Assembly (NCBI GenBank): GCA_946412445.1
Contig: CAMKHH010000052.1
Location: forward strand, 1-7,385
DNA: 7,385 bases
Origin: an uncultured Eubacterium sp.
GTDB taxonomy: Bacteria > Bacillota > Clostridia > Lachnospirales > Lachnospiraceae
Direction of reading: 5' to 3'
Shown here: piece after piece, positions 1-6,332 of the stretch
Position numbering within the stretch: position 1 is the stretch's first letter
Layout: every line of letters begins with the position of its first letter
Program-made: the position numbers and the translations under genes
Notes under the pieces: generated by a model
Told to the model about the DNA's origin: nothing
Databases searched by the model: none
The model's input: the letters and a program-made list of their open reading frames with translations, nothing else

Positions 1-1196
1 TCTCCGTTCAGCACCTGGATATTATCAAAATAAATATCATTGATTTCTCCTTTGGCAAGCTGTTCCGTATATCTGCAAAGCAGGACCTTAATATCGAACA
101 GTTTCTGTTCTGCCTGCTCTACTCTGATATTTTTATAATGTATATCATGAACATGTCCACCATCTGCCTGATGGATGGAAATCGCCGCACCACCCATGTT
201 CCCTTCATACTGGCAGTGTATAATATCACAGTCTTCAAATACCAGGTCATGGATTTCGCTCTGGAGGGCATAGCCAAGCTCTATGGCATTACCGGGTTCT
301 GCATTCCAAATCACGTTATTGTGAACACGCACTTTTGTTACGTCACGTACCGTTGACGGATCTTCAAACAATCTTTGGGATTTGATGCAGATACTGTCGT
401 CTGTGGAACGGATAAAGCAATTTTTTACTTCTACGTCCTGGCTGCTCGTAATATCAATACCGTCTCCCGTTACGATCCTCGACATAATATTCATATCATC
501 AATCACAACATGGTCACACGCCACAGGAACTACATGCCAGGAAGGTCCGTCTACAGCAGTAAAGCCTTTTAAGAGTACATTATTACACCACTTGGCATAG
601 ATAAAGAAACGGTGTGCATTACTGTCCGGCAGATGCCAGCAGGCTCCGTTGATTATTCCGTTTCCTACAATGGAAATATTGTCACAATGGTCTGCATATA
701 CACACCCTGATACAACAGCACCTTCCTCAATATAAACCGTATCATTGGACTTTAAGGTAAGAACTCCTACATTATACACCTTGCCCTTTTCAAAGCAGAT
801 GGTGGTATCTGCCGGCTTCTCAATCCTGTGCGAGCAAAGCACAAACAACGCATCATGAAGACCACCATCTGTCTCTACAGTAAACTTTCTCGGCTCATCA
901 AGATGGATATGGACTGTTTCTCCTTTTACAGAAGGAACTATGCCAAAGCTGGACGGACGGATTTCAAGTTTTTCATATGGTGTATGGATTGAAATCTCCA
1001 GATCATACGTTTCGTTATCTACTACTACAACATAGTCAAACGAATCTGTATGGTATACCACTCGCTCTGTTCCATTGCAGGTAACACTGTATTTTGTTGA
1101 TTTTTCCAATTCATCTACAGTATTTAAAATAAATCTCGGTTCCTTGACCGGATCCGGATTAGGATAATAAATCAAATCATTTTCAAAATCCTTCAT
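1..1196 (-). CDS. GH28-like right-handed beta-helix glycoside hydrolase, 3' end outside window
   Basis: Reverse-strand translation from the ATG at 1196 stays open for 398 codons to the window edge, so the C-terminus is missing. AGGAG nine bases upstream overlaps the GH3 stop codon. There is no signal peptide. Residues 1 to about 125 form a beta-rich leading domain. After that comes repeating beta-helix sequence, for example NISIVGNGIINGACW and VVIDDMNIMS. The core TGDGID (243-248) and STDDSICIKS (264-273) align with the polygalacturonase NTDG and DD motifs, giving Asp245, Asp266 and Asp267 as candidate catalytic residues. The expected GHG is replaced by PGNAIELG (321-328), and the RIK position may be DIK (368-370). 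Those changes argue against galacturonan as substrate. A family neighbour of GH28, such as a GH49-like or still unclassified clan member, is possible. It is probably a cytoplasmic glycosidase working beside the GH3 enzyme. Confidence 0.85.
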   Translation of the reverse strand, partial: MKDFENDLIYYPNPDPVKEPRFILNTVDELEKSTKYSVTCNGTERVVYHTDSFDYVVVVDNETYDLEISIHTPYEKLEIRPSSFGIVPSVKGETVHIHLDEPRKFTVETDGGLHDALFVLCSHRIEKPADTTICFEKGKVYNVGVLTLKSNDTVYIEEGAVVSGCVYADHCDNISIVGNGIINGACWHLPDSNAHRFFIYAKWCNNVLLKGFTAVDGPSWHVVPVACDHVVIDDMNIMSRIVTGDGIDITSSQDVEVKNCFIRSTDDSICIKSQRLFEDPSTVRDVTKVRVHNNVIWNAEPGNAIELGYALQSEIHDLVFEDCDIIHCQYEGNMGGAAISIHQADGGHVHDIHYKNIRVEQAEQKLFDIKVLLCRYTEQLAKGEINDIYFDNIQVLNG

Positions 1197-1205
1197 GTCT
1201 CTTTT

Positions 1206-1210
1206 CTCCT
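1206..1210 (-). promoter_or_regulatory. Ribosome binding site of beta-helix glycosidase gene, overlapping the GH3 stop
   Basis: AGGAG on the minus strand, nine bases before the ATG at 1196. It overlaps the TAG stop of the GH3 gene (1211-1209), suggesting coupled translation of the two glycosidases. Confidence 0.78.
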
Positions 1211-3362
1211 ATGCTTGTATAATGTTCTCAGAAACAAGGTGGTCACTACTGTTTCCAATACTGATACGCAGTTTCATTCCGCTGCTGACGGTTTCCATGT
1301 TTTTGCCATAATATGAGAATTCTTCCTGGTCAATAAAGAAATCTACATCCTTCTTCTCCCCCGGCTCCAGGAAAACCTTCCGGAAACGGACAAGCTCTTT
1401 CTTGGGACGTACTACAGATGCATATAATGTTTCATAATAACACTGGACTACTTCTGCCCCCGCAACATTCCCTGTATTGCACACATTGCAATGTACATGT
1501 ACTTTTTTATCCTGTCCTATCTGCACATCAATGTCCGAAATATCAAACTCTGTATAGGACAATCCATAACCGAATGGATATAACGGCGTATTTGGGATAT
1601 CCATATATCTGCTGGTGAAACGGTTTTCTGAATTATCTTCTGTAAGTATATGTCCGGTTTTTACATCCCAGTAGCTTATGGGCACCTGCCCCACACACCA
1701 TGGAATACTCACAGATAATTTGCCGGAAGGGTTTATTCTGCCATACACAATATCTATGATTGCTTCAGCTCCCATAGTTCCTGGTCTCCATGCCATAATG
1801 ACAGCCTTGGATCTTTCTGATATCCTCCGCAGATCCAATGGTCTTCCTGCAATTACCACAGTCACGATATTCCTTGTACGTTCTGCTATTTTTTCAAATA
1901 ACACCTGCTGCTCTTCCGGCAAAGTCAGGAATGCCCTGCTGGCAGCCTCTCCTGACTGGGACTCATGTTCACCCAGTACACATACAACCGTATCTTCATG
2001 GGTTATCGTTTCCAGCCACTGCTCATCCCTTGGCTTGTCAGACAATTCCTGTTCCACCTGCCATACCTTACACTCTGCATCAGAAAGAATACTGCATCCC
2101 GTAATACATTCTGCTTCTATCTGCTTTTTTTGTAAAACATCTTCTATTGTTTCAACTGCCTCATGTTCTCCAAAAATTGACCAGCGGCTTAATAATTCTC
2201 TTGACGCTGTATAAGGTCCTGCCCAGATAACTTTCTTCCTCATGCTTAATGGAAGTATCTTATCATTTTTCAAAAGGACACAGCTTTCGCCTGCCAGCTG
2301 ATATGCCTTTTCCCTGTTATGCAGAGTCAGTTTTCCACTCTTTCCAAGACCGGCAAACGGATTTTCAAAAAGCCCCAGCTGATTTTTCATCATCAGGACC
2401 CTGAATGCACTTTCATCAACAAACGCTTCCGGGATTTTGCCGCTTTCTACCAGTTTTTCAAGACACAGCATATAAGCAGGACTCATCATATCAATGTCTA
2501 CACCGGCTTCTGCAGCCTGGATTGCTGCTTCTTCCATATCAGCTGCCACTCCCTGTTCTTCCAGCTGGCCTATGGAGCCCCAATCTGAAATTACAGTTCC
2601 CTCAAATCCTTCCTTATCCCGCAGAAGCCCTTTAAGAAGTTCCTTATTTCCGCTTATCGGTTTACGGTCAATAGCATTAAAAGCTGTCATGACCATAGCA
2701 GGCTTTGCTTTTAATGCCATACGAAAAGGTTTTACATACTGCTCCAGAAATGTCCGCTGGGATATTTCAACATCATTATATTCCCTTCCCGCATTCACTG
2801 CCCCATAACCTGCAAAATGCTTCAGGCATGCCGCTATTCCGGTATCAGCTTTCTGCTGATAGCCATCTACCATTGCTTTTCCCATGATTCCGTTTACATA
2901 TGGGTCTTCTCCAAAGGATTCCATCATCCTTCCCCATCTGGGATCTCTTGAAACATCAATCATAGGAGAAAATGTTGCCCTTAGCCCTTCTGAAGATGCC
3001 TCCGAGGCAGCTATAGAAGCCGCCTCAGACACCAGTTCCGGATGAAATGAACACGCCTGCCCCAACGGAATCGGATAAATTGTCCGACATCCATGGATAA
3101 CATCTGCCATATAGAGAAGAGGAATATGATGGGGATGCTGTTCCATATATCTGCTCTGGATATCATAAATTTTATCTTTACCGATCACTCCAAGCACTGA
3201 ACCGGCATATTGAATGACCCATTCTGGTGGCAGCTGTTCGCCAACAACACCTGTGAGTACCGCCTCTTTATCAAAGTATACGCCAGTGAGCTGCACCATC
3301 TGTCCTATTTTTTCCTGTAATGACATTTCTGACAGCAATTGCTGTAATTTATGTATTTCCAT
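1209..3362 (-). CDS. Glycoside hydrolase family 3 beta-glycosidase (beta-glucosidase/xylosidase type)
   Basis: This retaining exo-beta-glycosidase has 717 residues and no signal peptide, so it should act in the cytoplasm on imported glycosides. The start ATG at 3362 has AAGGAG five bases upstream. Domain order: a GH3 N-terminal barrel (about 15-320) with DVIHG (86-90), FGEDP (150-154), KHF (181-183) and the nucleophile Asp260 in SDWGS; an alpha/beta sandwich (about 358-600) with GEHESQSGEAASR, in which Glu472 is the likely acid/base by analogy with BglX-type enzymes; and a C-terminal fibronectin III-like domain (about 600-717) following YPFGYGLSYTEF. Length and motifs are those of an intact, probably active enzyme. 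The gene begins nine bases after the broken dehydrogenase and its stop overlaps the binding site of the beta-helix gene, indicating tight translational coupling. Beta-glucosidase is the most likely activity, but xylosidase or other beta-glycosidase activity cannot be excluded from sequence alone. Confidence 0.95.
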   Translation of the reverse strand: MEIHKLQQLLSEMSLQEKIGQMVQLTGVYFDKEAVLTGVVGEQLPPEWVIQYAGSVLGVIGKDKIYDIQSRYMEQHPHHIPLLYMADVIHGCRTIYPIPLGQACSFHPELVSEAASIAASEASSEGLRATFSPMIDVSRDPRWGRMMESFGEDPYVNGIMGKAMVDGYQQKADTGIAACLKHFAGYGAVNAGREYNDVEISQRTFLEQYVKPFRMALKAKPAMVMTAFNAIDRKPISGNKELLKGLLRDKEGFEGTVISDWGSIGQLEEQGVAADMEEAAIQAAEAGVDIDMMSPAYMLCLEKLVESGKIPEAFVDESAFRVLMMKNQLGLFENPFAGLGKSGKLTLHNREKAYQLAGESCVLLKNDKILPLSMRKKVIWAGPYTASRELLSRWSIFGEHEAVETIEDVLQKKQIEAECITGCSILSDAECKVWQVEQELSDKPRDEQWLETITHEDTVVCVLGEHESQSGEAASRAFLTLPEEQQVLFEKIAERTRNIVTVVIAGRPLDLRRISERSKAVIMAWRPGTMGAEAIIDIVYGRINPSGKLSVSIPWCVGQVPISYWDVKTGHILTEDNSENRFTSRYMDIPNTPLYPFGYGLSYTEFDISDIDVQIGQDKKVHVHCNVCNTGNVAGAEVVQCYYETLYASVVRPKKELVRFRKVFLEPGEKKDVDFFIDQEEFSYYGKNMETVSSGMKLRISIGNSSDHLVSENIIQA

Positions 3363-3367
3363 AAATA

Positions 3368-3373
3368 CTCCTT
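3368..3373 (-). promoter_or_regulatory. Ribosome binding site of GH3 gene, overlapping the previous stop
   Basis: AAGGAG on the minus strand, five bases before the ATG at 3362. It shares bases with the TAA that ends the dehydrogenase C-terminal frame (3374-3372), so reinitiation by ribosomes finishing that frame is plausible. If ribosomes stop early at 3716 because of the frameshift, coupling to the GH3 gene could be reduced. Confidence 0.8.
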
Positions 3374-3719
3374 ATGCAAAGTAGATTGTCTTGCCACTTT
3401 CTGCGGACTGGTAGATTGCTTCCAGAATACGTGTGACAACTGCAGCCTGTGCAGGCTTCACAACCTGTTCTGCCCCATCAACAACGATGTGGTAAAACAA
3501 TTCCTGTTCATAGTCTGCTGCTGACTTTTCTTTTCCTGAGAAAAATGCTACTCCACCGCTTGATAATTCCGGTTTCTCTACTACCTGTGTATTATGGTGG
3601 ATGTAATTGATTCTAAGTCCATCTTTCATATCAGCTCCGGCTTTTGTACCACACAGGCTTGTTTTTGCCTCGTCAACCTCCAGTGTGTTCAGTGCCCAGG
3701 CTGATTCCAGTTCGATCAC
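3372..3719 (-). CDS. C-terminal fragment of the frameshifted Gfo/Idh/MocA oxidoreductase
   Basis: This 115-residue frame begins at a GTG (3719-3717) that overlaps the TGA stop of the upstream fragment (GTGA). It carries the C-terminal domain of a Gfo/Idh/MocA protein, from IELESAWALN to the terminal helix ILEAIYQSAESG. There is no Rossmann domain, no EKP and no convincing ribosome binding site; the nearest G-rich bases lie directly against the GTG. Independent expression is possible only by coupling to termination of the upstream fragment. The fragment is best read as the remainder of one broken gene. Its stop codon overlaps the ribosome binding site of the GH3 gene. Confidence 0.55.
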   Translation of the reverse strand: MIELESAWALNTLEVDEAKTSLCGTKAGADMKDGLRINYIHHNTQVVEKPELSSGGVAFFSGKEKSAADYEQELFYHIVVDGAEQVVKPAQAAVVTRILEAIYQSAESGKTIYFA

Positions 3720-4447
3720 TGCCCCATTTTCATACGGATAAATCCAAAAGCAGAATCTTCTACACAGAACTTTTCCGGATCCCAGTTACCAAATGCATTT
3801 CCCTGGTCTGTCTGATCAGACAGCTTGTGGAAGGAAGCTCCCGTAACAGACTGCACTTCATAATTATCCATCATCCATAATGTCAGATCCAGTGCATGTG
3901 TACCAATATCAATCAGAGGACCGCCACCCTGTTCTTCTTCATTCAGGAACACACCCCAGGTCGGAACAGCTCTTCTTCTGAGTGCATGTGCTTTGGCAAA
4001 ATAGATTTCTCCCAATTCATCACTTTTGCACATTTCCTTCAGATACAGTGAATCTGTACGATAACGGTTCTGATATGCTATGTTGAGAACTCTATGTGTT
4101 CTTTCAGCAGTTTCAACCATCTTCTGTGCTTCTGCATAATTTTTTGCCATTGGCTTCTCACACATAACATCTCTTCCTGCCTCCATTGCTGCTATAGAGA
4201 TTTCTGCATGGGAACGGTTTGGGGTAGTTACATATACAACATCCAGATCTTCTTTTAGAAGTTCACGGTAATCTTCAAATACTTTTGCATCTTCTGTGCC
4301 AAATTTTTCTTTTGTCTCCTGCGCACGCTCTATGATGATGTCACAAAAAGCCACCAACTCATAGAGACCACTTTTCTGCATAGCCGGGAGATGTTTTCCG
4401 TTAGCAATCCCTCCACAGCCTACGATTCCTGCTCTTAATTTTCTCAT
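3716..4447 (-). CDS. N-terminal fragment of the frameshifted Gfo/Idh/MocA oxidoreductase
   Basis: As the bases stand, translation from 4447 gives a 243-residue product. It contains the complete NAD(P)-binding Rossmann domain, the EKP catalytic lysine and the DIGTH active-site segment, then ends with the out-of-frame residues MGQ. It lacks about 115 C-terminal residues, which in this family supply the rest of the beta sheet and the dimer interface. A stable, active enzyme from this fragment alone is unlikely. The entry is given separately because an automatic annotation may list it as its own gene. Confidence 0.6.
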   Translation of the reverse strand: MRKLRAGIVGCGGIANGKHLPAMQKSGLYELVAFCDIIIERAQETKEKFGTEDAKVFEDYRELLKEDLDVVYVTTPNRSHAEISIAAMEAGRDVMCEKPMAKNYAEAQKMVETAERTHRVLNIAYQNRYRTDSLYLKEMCKSDELGEIYFAKAHALRRRAVPTWGVFLNEEEQGGGPLIDIGTHALDLTLWMMDNYEVQSVTGASFHKLSDQTDQGNAFGNWDPEKFCVEDSAFGFIRMKMGQ

Positions 4448-4454
4448 GATATTT

Positions 4455-4460
4455 CCTCCT
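4455..4460 (-). promoter_or_regulatory. Ribosome binding site of second dehydrogenase gene (decides start)
   Basis: AGGAGG on the minus strand, seven bases before the ATG at 4447. It falls inside the extra seven-codon extension that would begin at 4468, so translation should begin at 4447. Confidence 0.88.
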
Positions 4461-4477
4461 AGTTGCACTTTTCTGTG

Positions 4478-5398
4478 TTATATAACATATTTCTCCAGAT
4501 ATCTTTTACTGAGAATTAAAGACTTCTCTACCTTTTCCTTAGAATCCTCAAATGCTTTATCTTCTATTTCGATACATGTACAGCCATCATATCCTATATC
4601 AGTAAGTGCTGACACATATTTTCCCCAGTCCACATCGCCAAGTCCCGGAATCTTAGGTGACATATATTCCAGCGGATAAGCCATGATGCCACAGGACTCT
4701 AATTTATCCCTGTATATCTTGATATCCTTGTAATGAACATGGAATATTTTATCCTTAAATTCATAAAGCGGGCGGATATAGTCGATCATCTGCCAGATAA
4801 AATGGGATGGATCGTAATTAATACCAAGATTATCACTGTCCAGGATCTTGAAGACCTCTCTCCAGATTGGCGGAGTTGTCATCAGATTCTGTCCTCCGGG
4901 CCACTGGTCCTCACCAAAAAGCATCGGGCAGTTTTCAATTGCTATTTTTACGTCACAAGCCTCTGCCAGTTTTATGATCGGCGGCCATATTTCTTTTACA
5001 AGTTCAAGATTTTCCCGTACATTTTTGGTCTGATCCCTTCCGATAAATGTTGTGACCATGCCAACACCTAACTTTTTACTTGCACGTATGACATTCTTCA
5101 GATGTTCAATAGCAGCATTTCTTTTCTCTTTATCTGCCGTCATTACGTTGGGATAATATGCCAGTGCGGAGATTTCTACTCCCGCTTTTTCTGCATATGC
5201 CATAATATGCGCTGCATATTCATCATCCTGGTTTACCCGTTCTGCATCTATATGGCTTACACCCGCATATCTTCTTTCTGCTTTTTCTTCTGGCCAGCAT
5301 GCCACTTCCACACATTCAAATCCCTGCTCTGAAGCAAAATCCATCATTTGTTCATAAGTCCAGCCGTCAAGGATTGATGTAATAAACCCAAGTTTCAT
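4478..5398 (-). CDS. Sugar phosphate isomerase/epimerase-like TIM-barrel protein, copy 2
   Basis: The protein has 306 residues and starts MKLGFITSILDGW. The start at 5398 is chosen because AGGAGGA sits seven bases upstream; the longer frame from 5458 would overlap the previous gene and add a 20-residue tail unlike the family. The metal site looks canonical: Glu155 in AIENC, Asp196 in NYDPSH, His222 in HVHYKD and Glu277 in CIEIED, with PGLGDVDW (251-258) as the usual loop before the last strands. This is a soluble, metal-dependent TIM barrel of the xylose isomerase-like superfamily. It is clearly diverged from the upstream copy, so the pair probably performs two different steps, or forms a hetero-oligomer, rather than being a recent duplication. 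It lies 25 bases after copy 1 and 30 bases before the second dehydrogenase. Candidates include a keto-sugar epimerase, an inosose dehydratase-like enzyme, or a 3-keto-glycoside lyase or hydratase; I cannot choose between them. Confidence 0.91.
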   Translation of the reverse strand: MKLGFITSILDGWTYEQMMDFASEQGFECVEVACWPEEKAERRYAGVSHIDAERVNQDDEYAAHIMAYAEKAGVEISALAYYPNVMTADKEKRNAAIEHLKNVIRASKKLGVGMVTTFIGRDQTKNVRENLELVKEIWPPIIKLAEACDVKIAIENCPMLFGEDQWPGGQNLMTTPPIWREVFKILDSDNLGINYDPSHFIWQMIDYIRPLYEFKDKIFHVHYKDIKIYRDKLESCGIMAYPLEYMSPKIPGLGDVDWGKYVSALTDIGYDGCTCIEIEDKAFEDSKEKVEKSLILSKRYLEKYVI

Positions 5399-5405
5399 AG
5401 AAAAA

Positions 5406-5412
5406 TCCTCCT
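5406..5412 (-). promoter_or_regulatory. Ribosome binding site of second TIM-barrel gene (decides start)
   Basis: AGGAGGA on the minus strand, seven bases before the ATG at 5398. This near-perfect site rules in 5398 over the longer in-frame start at 5458, which lies inside the preceding gene. Confidence 0.88.
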
Positions 5413-5423
5413 GTATCTGTTTC

Positions 5424-6302
5424 CTATTTTGCCCATGGAGTTGGTGTAAATTCTCCACCCCTGCACCATTTCAGATAATTCAGTGCGTGAAGCTGTCCGG
5501 TCATCTCCAGTTCTCCGGAATATACAGGATCATGATATCCCTCAATGCAGATATCGTCCTCATATCCGTTACTTCTTAAAATAGAAATGATATCTCTCCA
5601 GTTCGTGTCACCAAAGCCCGGCATACGATGCCATACAAATGGGACTGCGCCTGATATGCCGCTGTGTCTTACAGCATCCCAATCTATTGTTGCATCTTTT
5701 CCATGTATATGTACTATTTTTTTGCACCATTTTCTCAGTTCTGTTACCGGATCGATAAGCTGTACCATCTGATGTGTCGGCTCCCATTCCAGTCCGAAGT
5801 TATCATTCTTTACTTCCTCAAACATCACTTCCCATGCTTTAGGGTTAAAACCGATATTACATGTCGCATGTTCCCAGGTTCCATCCATAAGGCAGTTCTC
5901 GATTCCCAGCTTCACTCCCTTTTCTTCTGCAAGATCAGCCAGTTCCCGGAATACCTTGCCAAACTCTTCATATGCGGATTCTACCGGCTTTCCTTCCCAT
6001 GCTCCTGCAAAAGTACTCACATGTGTAGCTCCGAATTTTCCGGCAGTGCAGATTACATTTTCCAGTGTTTTCCTATGCTCTGCATGCTGGATAGGATTGC
6101 AATAGTATCCAACTGTCGTGATTTTGGAATCCGTACCTGCCAACAGTTTTTCCGTGCTCAATGCCAGCTTATCAAGGTCAGTCCCTTCCAGTGACATATG
6201 GAAATTGAGAGAAAATGTCTCAAATCCTTTTCCAATAAATCCCTTTAACCATTCTTCTGCCTTAGCTCCAGGAACACATGTTCCTATTTTTATCTGTTTC
6301 AT
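5424..6302 (-). CDS. Sugar phosphate isomerase/epimerase-like TIM-barrel protein (AP endonuclease 2 / xylose isomerase-like superfamily), copy 1
   Basis: The 292-residue cytoplasmic protein starts MKQIKIGTCVPG. I prefer the ATG at 6302 over the in-frame ATG at 6326, because 6302 has AGGAG nine bases upstream, the family's first beta strand starts right after it, and 6326 has no binding site. It belongs to the superfamily of D-tagatose/psicose 3-epimerases, IolE/IolI and related lyases, which use a divalent metal to handle keto sugars. Likely metal ligands: Glu135 in GIENC, Glu174 in LEWEPTH, His200 in HIHGKD and Glu254 in CIEG; HRMPGFGD (225-232) is a typical late loop. The second ligand is usually Asp (as in NYDPSH of the neighbouring protein), so Glu174 is unusual. 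It lies 30 bases after the dehydrogenase and 25 bases before the second TIM-barrel gene. Exact reaction (epimerase, lyase, hydratase or isomerase) is not determinable. Confidence 0.9.
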   Translation of the reverse strand: MKQIKIGTCVPGAKAEEWLKGFIGKGFETFSLNFHMSLEGTDLDKLALSTEKLLAGTDSKITTVGYYCNPIQHAEHRKTLENVICTAGKFGATHVSTFAGAWEGKPVESAYEEFGKVFRELADLAEEKGVKLGIENCLMDGTWEHATCNIGFNPKAWEVMFEEVKNDNFGLEWEPTHQMVQLIDPVTELRKWCKKIVHIHGKDATIDWDAVRHSGISGAVPFVWHRMPGFGDTNWRDIISILRSNGYEDDICIEGYHDPVYSGELEMTGQLHALNYLKWCRGGEFTPTPWAK

Positions 6303-6311
6303 ACTTATTTT

Positions 6312-6316
6312 CTCCT
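6312..6316 (-). promoter_or_regulatory. Ribosome binding site of first TIM-barrel gene (decides start)
   Basis: AGGAG on the minus strand, nine bases before the ATG at 6302. It lies between the two in-frame ATGs at 6326 and 6302, so it can only serve the downstream one and fixes the start there. Confidence 0.8.
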
Positions 6317-6332
6317 GTTCCTTCATAAATAC

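Larger units (their letters stand above)
3372..4447 (-). pseudogene. Second Gfo/Idh/MocA oxidoreductase, broken by a one-base frameshift
   Basis: Two abutting reading frames together make one oxidoreductase. The upstream frame starts MRKLRAGIVG at 4447, with AGGAGG seven bases before it; the in-frame ATG at 4468 is less likely. It carries the Rossmann motif GCGGIA (residues 10-15 of GIVGCGGIANGKH), the catalytic EKP with Lys98, and DIGTH with Asp180 and His184. It then runs ...GFIRMKMGQ and stops at 3716. The next frame continues the family's C-terminal sheet (IELESAWALN...). On the coding strand the junction reads ATGAAAATGGGGCAGTGA. One extra base in or next to the A run would give MKNGAVIELESAW or MENGAVIELESAW, and a single 358-residue protein of normal length. 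No other lesion is visible, so this is a sequencing error or a very recent mutation. Homology to the first dehydrogenase is clear, including the C-terminal EAI(F/Y)QSAE segment, but the two are divergent. Confidence 0.85.

Noticed and set aside
138..600. Several short plus-strand frames in the first 600 bases
   Set aside because: Hand translation of the minus strand shows one continuous beta-helix protein across the whole region, so these are antisense shadows.
1678..2214. Plus-strand open frame of 178 codons
   Set aside because: It lies wholly antisense to the GH3 catalytic region, gives a low-complexity Ser/Thr/Cys/Pro-rich translation with no domain, and has no ribosome binding site that I can see. 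It is a shadow of the real gene.
3716..3733. Programmed -1 ribosomal frameshifting to produce a full-length dehydrogenase
   Set aside because: The site TGAAAATGG is not a good X XXY YYZ heptamer, I saw no clear downstream pairing structure, and programmed shifting is not known to me in this family. A one-base indel explains it more simply.
5664..6194. Plus-strand open frame of 176 codons with Phe/Cys-rich, membrane-like sequence
   Set aside because: It is antisense to the first TIM-barrel gene. The hydrophobic appearance comes from reading codons of charged residues on the opposite strand.
1197..6332. Intergenic terminators, promoters or riboswitches
   Set aside because: The gaps are only 9 to 30 bases and consist mostly of ribosome binding sites; no hairpin with a T tract and no room for a structured RNA.
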